A DNA stretch of 9,541 nucleotides, taken from Alphaproteobacteria bacterium. GTDB taxonomy: Bacteria; Pseudomonadota; Alphaproteobacteria; UBA7887. This document shows, one piece after another, positions 5,214-9,541 of this stretch. The stretch is from assembly GCA_028289725.1 (NCBI GenBank), contig JANQOH010000107.1, forward strand, positions 1 to 9,541, written 5' to 3'. Under the pieces are notes generated by a model that was given only the letters and a program-made list of their open reading frames with translations, had not been told where the DNA came from and ran no database searches. Position 1 is the first letter of the stretch. Each line of letters begins with the position of its first letter. Position numbers and translations under genes: made by a program.

Positions 5214-6548
5214 CTACTCCTCTCGGAACGCGCGATGGAGGTAGTCTGACAAAGGCTGAAGGATGTAACTCAACACGGGCCTGTCGCCAGTCCCGATATA
5301 GACTTCAACCGGCATGCCCGGCACGAGTTTGAGATCGCCCAACCGCGCCGCTTGCTCTTTTGGTATGTCAAGTGTTGCAACGTAGTGAGGAAGCTCGCCG
5401 TCTTGTCCGCCAACCTGGTCCGCTGACACCTGTGTAACGCTCGTGGACAATCTTGGGGTGGTCCGCCGATTGAAGGCTGACATAACGAGTTCGGCGTGGG
5501 CGCCGGCGACAATTCGATCGATCTCTTCTGGGCGAATAAGCGCCTTGACCACCAACCCATCATCTGCCGGTACAATCTCCATGATGGTCTCGCCCGGCGA
5601 AATCACGTGGCCGACATTGTGCACGCCGAGATTGAGCACGACACCTTGGCGGGGCGCGGAAATCTGAGTACGGCGCAGTCGGTCGTTCGCCGCGATCCGA
5701 CGTTCCGTTAGTGCGTTCAACTCGGCTTCGGCGATGCGTAACTCGGCCGCAATTTCCTCTTGGAAACTGCGTTCCAGCCGAACGACTTCCAATGCGGCTT
5801 CACTGCGCTTGCCGTTTCTGCTGGCGATCTCGGCCGCCAATTCGGCGGCCTCTCCTTGCTTCTCCTCAATGTCGCGCATGAGGCGGTTCACGCGCGCCGT
5901 GTTCGTCAACTGTTTGGCAAGCAGTGCCTCCGCCGCCTCAAGTTCGGTGGTGATAAGTGTTATCTGACGCTGCACCGCGGCACGTTGGTGCTCAAGGCCA
6001 CCGATCTCGTCTTGAAGCTGCTTCTGACGCTCACTCAATAACGCCACCTCGGTTTCAAGACGGGCGCGCCGGGTCTCAAACACCGCGAGCTGACCTTTTA
6101 TGAGATCTTTGACTTTTTGGTTGTGCAGACGTTTTAAGAGTTCGTCCGGAAAAACGATATCAGACGAACTGTCGCGCTCCGCCATAAGCCGGGCCACCCG
6201 CGCGAGTAATTCGCAAATTTGCGCATCCAAAAGGCCATACTCAGCCCGGGCCGCCGTGTCATCGAGCAAGATCACCGGGTCGCCCGCGTGAACCGAGTCG
6301 CCTTCGGCCACCAAAATGTCGCGTACGATGCCGCCCTCGTAATGCTGTACCAACTTACGGTTGGTCTCGACGGCGATATGGCCAGGTGCGACCACCGCGC
6401 CCTCGATATGGGCGATCGTCGCCCAGCCGCCCAATCCTACGAGGACGATCGCGACGACAGCAACGCCCACTCGGATGGTCGCGCGCAGGCCGTCGCGCTC
6501 GGAAACCCAGGCGCGGTCTCCGGCAGCAACGACATCACGCCGCGACAT
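5214..6548 (-). CDS. type I secretion membrane fusion protein, HlyD/PrtE family
   Basis: This is the periplasmic adaptor of a type I secretion system, linking the inner-membrane ABC exporter to the outer-membrane channel. It has 444 residues, normal for the PrtE-like group. Seen: a short cytoplasmic N-terminus, one membrane helix at about 26-46 and a first lipoyl half (GGIVRDILVAEGDSVHAGD, about 72-90). A long alpha-helical coiled-coil hairpin follows at about 105-292, rich in Glu, Arg and Leu. Then come the second lipoyl half with the family signature ISAPRQGVVLNL, PGETIMEIVP (about 296-327), a beta-barrel region, and the C-terminal GMPVEVYIGTGDR and LQPLSDYLHRAFREE typical of this group. 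The start at 6548 is chosen because it gives the usual N-terminus; it overlaps the exporter gene by 14 bp, which implies translational coupling. An in-frame start further upstream would add 47 residues antisense to nothing useful and unlike the family. Confidence 0.94.
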   Translation of the reverse strand: MSRRDVVAAGDRAWVSERDGLRATIRVGVAVVAIVLVGLGGWATIAHIEGAVVAPGHIAVETNRKLVQHYEGGIVRDILVAEGDSVHAGDPVILLDDTAARAEYGLLDAQICELLARVARLMAERDSSSDIVFPDELLKRLHNQKVKDLIKGQLAVFETRRARLETEVALLSERQKQLQDEIGGLEHQRAAVQRQITLITTELEAAEALLAKQLTNTARVNRLMRDIEEKQGEAAELAAEIASRNGKRSEAALEVVRLERSFQEEIAAELRIAEAELNALTERRIAANDRLRRTQISAPRQGVVLNLGVHNVGHVISPGETIMEIVPADDGLVVKALIRPEEIDRIVAGAHAELVMSAFNRRTTPRLSTSVTQVSADQVGGQDGELPHYVATLDIPKEQAARLGDLKLVPGMPVEVYIGTGDRPVLSYILQPLSDYLHRAFREE

Positions 6549-8283
6549 GGTCCGAGCGTCGCTCTTTTGGCCGTTTTTGCACTTTCTTGGTCTGGCCAGG
6601 TTGCCGCATTTGGAGCAGGACATCGTTCTTTGGTCCAAATGCCCGGACCTTGCCATCGATGAGGACCAATAGCTTGTCGACTTCCACAATCGCGCTTGGA
6701 CGATGCGCGACTATGACGACAGTTGTGCCCGCTTTCTTTAGCCGTCTAATTGTTCGTGTAAGCGCGAGATCACCTTCGGCATCGAGGTTCGCGTTTGGTT
6801 CGTCGAGGACAACCAGGGCCGGGACCCTGTATACGGCGCGCGCGAGAGCGACCCGCTGACGCTGGCCCGCGGAAAGCACGCGTCCGCTGCCACCGATTTT
6901 CGTGTCGTACCCTTTGGGCAGGCGGAGGATCAGGTCGTGCGCATCGACCATCTGCGCGGCGCGAACAATGGCGGACGGGTCTGGATTGGCTTCAAAGCGG
7001 CCGATGTTCTCCTGCACGGTCCCTTCCATGAGCTCCACGTCCTGCGGGAGGTAACCGAGCCAATCCCCTCTTTGGGCCATCGTCCAGTCAGCCACGTTGC
7101 TGCCGGCGAGCCGGACGGAGCCGCGTTTGGGCGGCCAAAGACCAACCAGAATGCGGGCGAGTGTTGATTTTCCCGACGCGCTCGGGCCGATTATGCCGAC
7201 CGTCTCGCCCGGTTCGAGCGTGAGCTCGACGCCTTGCAAAATGGGTTTCGCAGTGCCCGGCGGCCCCGCATAAATTTCCCGCACTTCCAACCGGCCATGG
7301 GGCCGCGGCAACACCATGGCCACAGTTTTCGGCGTTTGAGCCTTGAGGACGCGACCAAGTCTTTTGTGGGCGTCAACGGCGTCGAGCAAGCCGCGAAAGT
7401 TGGACACGATTTGACCGATGGGCGCGAGCGCGCGACCGGCAATGATCGACGCGGCAATCATCATACCCGGAGAAATGAAGTCATCGATGGCAAGATAGGC
7501 ACCAACGCCCAGCAGCGCCGACTGCAGCATAAGGCGCAGGGTGGTTGTCGACGCAGAGAAAGCCGCAATTCTGTCGGCCACATTGCGCTGCACGATTTCC
7601 CCGTAATCGTGCGCGCGAACCCATCGCCGTTCAACCGCGTCCTTCATCCCCATGCTGAGGAGCGCGTCGATCGAGCGCGTTGCTTCCGTAGTCAACCGGA
7701 GACCGTAGCCAACGACGTCGGTCGCAGCCGAGATCCGCCTCCGTGTCGAGTAGTCGGTGGCGACAGCAATGATGAGCATAAGCACTGCGCCTGCGCTCGC
7801 GACCAAGCCCAAACTCCAATGCATGAGAAACACAATGCCGAGGTAAACCGGCACCCAGGGCAAATCGAAGAACGCTATCGGCGCCGGACTGGCGAGGAAC
7901 TTGCGCACCGTCCCGAAATCGCGCAGTGCCGCCTGCGCATCCGCGTGACGCGTCTCCTCGGTGGTTAAAACCGCGTCGACCAGCGGCGGACCCAGCAATC
8001 CATTGAGCCGGCCCGCGACGCGGTTCATCAACCGGTGACGCACGGCTTCCAAGACGCCCATCGCGAGCAAGAGCACGGCCAGAATCGCCGATAGCGCGAC
8101 AAGCGTTGGGACGGAACGGCTTACCAAGACGCGGTCGTAAACCTGCAACATGTAGAGTGGACCGGCGAGCATGAGCAAATTGACGCACAGGCTGAATCCA
8201 ACCGTGGCAAAGAGCGGCGTGCCGCAAGCACGCCAGGCGGCTCGCAGCACGGTGTCTGCCCGATGTGTGGTGTGGTCCGACAT
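6535..8283 (-). CDS. type I secretion ABC permease/ATPase, PrtD family
   Basis: This is the inner-membrane ABC exporter that recognises the C-terminal signal of RTX proteins and drives export by ATP hydrolysis. It has 582 residues, the usual length for PrtD-like fused permease-ATPases, and no N-terminal C39 peptidase or C39-like domain, consistent with an uncleaved C-terminal signal. Seen: a transmembrane domain at about 20-300 opening with LAGPLYMLQVYDRVL, a family hallmark; Walker A GPSASGKST (366-374); Q-loop LPQD with Q414; signature LSAGQRQRVALARA (470-483); Walker B ALVVLDE with catalytic E495; D-loop NANLD; and switch His H527 in VAHRPS. All catalytic residues are present. The last 20 residues are strongly basic. 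The gene starts 18 bp after the RTX peroxidase stop, with no obvious Shine-Dalgarno of its own, so coupling to the upstream gene is likely. Confidence 0.95.
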   Translation of the reverse strand: MSDHTTHRADTVLRAAWRACGTPLFATVGFSLCVNLLMLAGPLYMLQVYDRVLVSRSVPTLVALSAILAVLLLAMGVLEAVRHRLMNRVAGRLNGLLGPPLVDAVLTTEETRHADAQAALRDFGTVRKFLASPAPIAFFDLPWVPVYLGIVFLMHWSLGLVASAGAVLMLIIAVATDYSTRRRISAATDVVGYGLRLTTEATRSIDALLSMGMKDAVERRWVRAHDYGEIVQRNVADRIAAFSASTTTLRLMLQSALLGVGAYLAIDDFISPGMMIAASIIAGRALAPIGQIVSNFRGLLDAVDAHKRLGRVLKAQTPKTVAMVLPRPHGRLEVREIYAGPPGTAKPILQGVELTLEPGETVGIIGPSASGKSTLARILVGLWPPKRGSVRLAGSNVADWTMAQRGDWLGYLPQDVELMEGTVQENIGRFEANPDPSAIVRAAQMVDAHDLILRLPKGYDTKIGGSGRVLSAGQRQRVALARAVYRVPALVVLDEPNANLDAEGDLALTRTIRRLKKAGTTVVIVAHRPSAIVEVDKLLVLIDGKVRAFGPKNDVLLQMRQPGQTKKVQKRPKERRSDHVAA

Positions 8284-8301
8284 CAGGTGCCGGTGATGGC
8301 G

Positions 8302-9541
8302 TTACGCGCTCAGGATAAAATCGTCGGGTTTGAATTCACCGACGCTCACACCTTCAAACACAACCGATTGGTCCTCGGCCAACGTCAGGGTCGCCCCGGC
8401 GTCTGCATCCGTGAGAGCAAGGTCCTCAAACGCTCCCAAGAGCTCGAAGTCGGTCAAGTCCACGCGGTCCGAACGTCCCCAATCCACCACGACGTCGTGA
8501 CCTGACTCGCCGGCAAAAAAGACAAAGGTATCGCCGTCTTTGCCGCCTTCGAGCAGGTCGTCGCCCAATCCGCCGGACAAGCTATCGCTGCCGCCGCCGC
8601 CGCGGAGGATGTCCGCCGCCGCGCCGCCTTCGAGCATATCGTTGCCCTTACCGCCTTCGAGCTGATCCTCGCTTGCGCCTCCGGCAAGAGAGTCGTTGCC
8701 ACCTTCGCCGAGGAGAAGATCGCGTTCGTCACCGCCAATAAGTTCGTTATCGCCTTTGTCGCCACCGATCCGGTCATAGGCAAAGAACGCATTGTCCTGA
8801 ATTACATCCACGTCGGTATTGCGCTCAATGACATCCGACAGCGTTGTCGACCACAACGCATCGATCTCCGATTGCGGCAAGTCGCCATTTTGGCTCCAGT
8901 ACGCATCGCCATCCCGCAAACGCGCGAACTGGTCCACAATGACGGCACCGAAGGTTTCACCAAGCAGGCCGCCATTGACATGATCTTCGGCGAGTCCGCC
9001 GACCCAGGCATCGACGGAATCGACATCGCCGTAAAGCGATTGCAGCTCGGCCGCCAGCGCCGTGTCGGAGGTAATGTCGGCGAAGGATTGCGCCCGATCG
9101 AGCCCCATGGCTTCGCGCAAGTCATTGTAAGAGGCGATGCCCAAGTCACGCCCGCGCTGAATGTTGATAGACGCGAGGTCGAGCCCTGGTCCGTCCGGAC
9201 CGGCGAACAGGAACGACCGCACGTCTTCGACCACATGCGTGTCCACTTCCTGCGAGAAGCTGTCACCCAAGCCCCGAAGGACGGCTTCGATGCCACCGTT
9301 AGCAAGCTCATCGGGATTGAAGAAGGCTTCGACCAACGACAGGTTTCCGGCGTCGATGGTTTCGCCGTTCTCTTGAAGCCTTTGGATCGTCGAGGTCAAA
9401 AGACTGTGGCCAAAGCGATAAGCCGCGGTTGAAAATTCGGCCGATATACCCGGATCCACGGTCGGGTCGTAGCCACTGTACGCGGACATCGCGCCTTCAC
9501 CGACGAGGATTGGCAGAAATTCGTTGTATGTGATGGCCTGA
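8302..9541 (-). CDS. RTX haem peroxidase (animal-type peroxidase plus calcium-binding repeats), 5' end outside window
   Basis: This is a secreted peroxidase of the animal haem peroxidase (myeloperoxidase/peroxidasin-like) superfamily fused to RTX repeats. The frame is open to the right edge; about 412 C-terminal residues are visible. Seen, upstream of the first in-frame ATG at 9489: QAITYNEFLPILVGEGA, a superfamily hallmark, showing that ATG is internal. Then (numbered from 9489) EFSTAAYRFGHSLL with the proximal haem His at 28; SINIQRGRDLGIASYNDLR at 107-125, with N109 the likely Asn partner of that His; RTX nonapeptides at 242-322; and a DVVVDWGRSDRVDLTDF block. It ends in DDFILSA, an acidic-then-hydrophobic type I secretion signal. 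The motif most homologues write as GRDHG is GRDLG here. The distal His and catalytic Arg lie outside the window. It is followed directly by its exporter genes, so it is the presumed cargo. Confidence 0.95.
   Translation of the reverse strand, partial: QAITYNEFLPILVGEGAMSAYSGYDPTVDPGISAEFSTAAYRFGHSLLTSTIQRLQENGETIDAGNLSLVEAFFNPDELANGGIEAVLRGLGDSFSQEVDTHVVEDVRSFLFAGPDGPGLDLASINIQRGRDLGIASYNDLREAMGLDRAQSFADITSDTALAAELQSLYGDVDSVDAWVGGLAEDHVNGGLLGETFGAVIVDQFARLRDGDAYWSQNGDLPQSEIDALWSTTLSDVIERNTDVDVIQDNAFFAYDRIGGDKGDNELIGGDERDLLLGEGGNDSLAGGASEDQLEGGKGNDMLEGGAAADILRGGGGSDSLSGGLGDDLLEGGKDGDTFVFFAGESGHDVVVDWGRSDRVDLTDFELLGAFEDLALTDADAGATLTLAEDQSVVFEGVSVGEFKPDDFILSA
8524..8766 (-). repeat. RTX nonapeptide calcium-binding repeats in the peroxidase
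   Basis: There are nine tandem units of the xGGxGxDxL type (for example EGGKGNDML, SGGLGDDLL, EGGKDGDTF). The first carries one extra residue. Two units, AGGASEDQL and EGGAAADIL, have lost the central Gly and so are weaker calcium-roll elements. The coding DNA is visibly repetitive, with the ccgccttcgagc word recurring on the plus strand. Such repeats fold into a parallel beta-roll on binding calcium outside the cell, which drives folding after export. Confidence 0.92.

Noticed and set aside
6549..6689. An N-terminal extension of 47 residues for the membrane fusion protein
   Set aside because: The extension is a frame-shifted reading of the exporter gene's 3' end and does not resemble the family N-terminus. 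The ATG at 6548 gives the normal length.

Overview
The window looks like a GC-rich alphaproteobacterial chromosome segment. The call rests on base composition, a PrtD/PrtE-type type I secretion operon, an RTX haem peroxidase, a TauD/TfdA dioxygenase and an acyl-CoA dehydrogenase. No rRNA, tRNA, CRISPR array, transposase or integrase was seen, so the taxonomic placement is a guess from gene content.

Left part (1-1403): the C-terminal 259 residues of an acyl-CoA dehydrogenase run off the left edge. Its last 71 bp are repeated at 1333-1403 (61 of 71 bases identical, no gaps, same reading frame, same stop codon). Between the two copies lies a convergent gene of visibly lower GC for a 152-residue, four-helix membrane protein. 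This is either the remnant of a second, tandem dehydrogenase gene or the footprint of a small insertion that duplicated the gene's 3' end.

Middle part (1404-5213, all + strand): 1404-1566 holds no gene I can support. Then come an MFS transporter of the YnfM-like DHA1 type and a TauD/TfdA-family Fe(II)/2-oxoglutarate dioxygenase. The next intergenic stretch is AT-rich and carries three ATTGAA boxes spaced exactly 11 bp apart. It is followed by a 69-residue exported small protein, an intergenic stretch with two GC-rich hairpins (4270-4548), and an exported single-domain cupin with a very strong Shine-Dalgarno. A perfect 12-bp hairpin closes this part.

Right part (5214-9541, all - strand): a compact operon reads leftwards. 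It consists of an RTX haem peroxidase (cut by the right edge), a PrtD-like ABC exporter 18 bp downstream, and a HlyD/PrtE-like membrane fusion protein that overlaps the exporter gene by 14 bp. The layout implies that the peroxidase is the cargo: it is exported unfolded through ABC and MFP plus an outer-membrane TolC-like channel not present here, and folds outside the cell on calcium binding to its RTX repeats. The peroxidase N-terminal half, including the distal haem pocket, lies outside the window.
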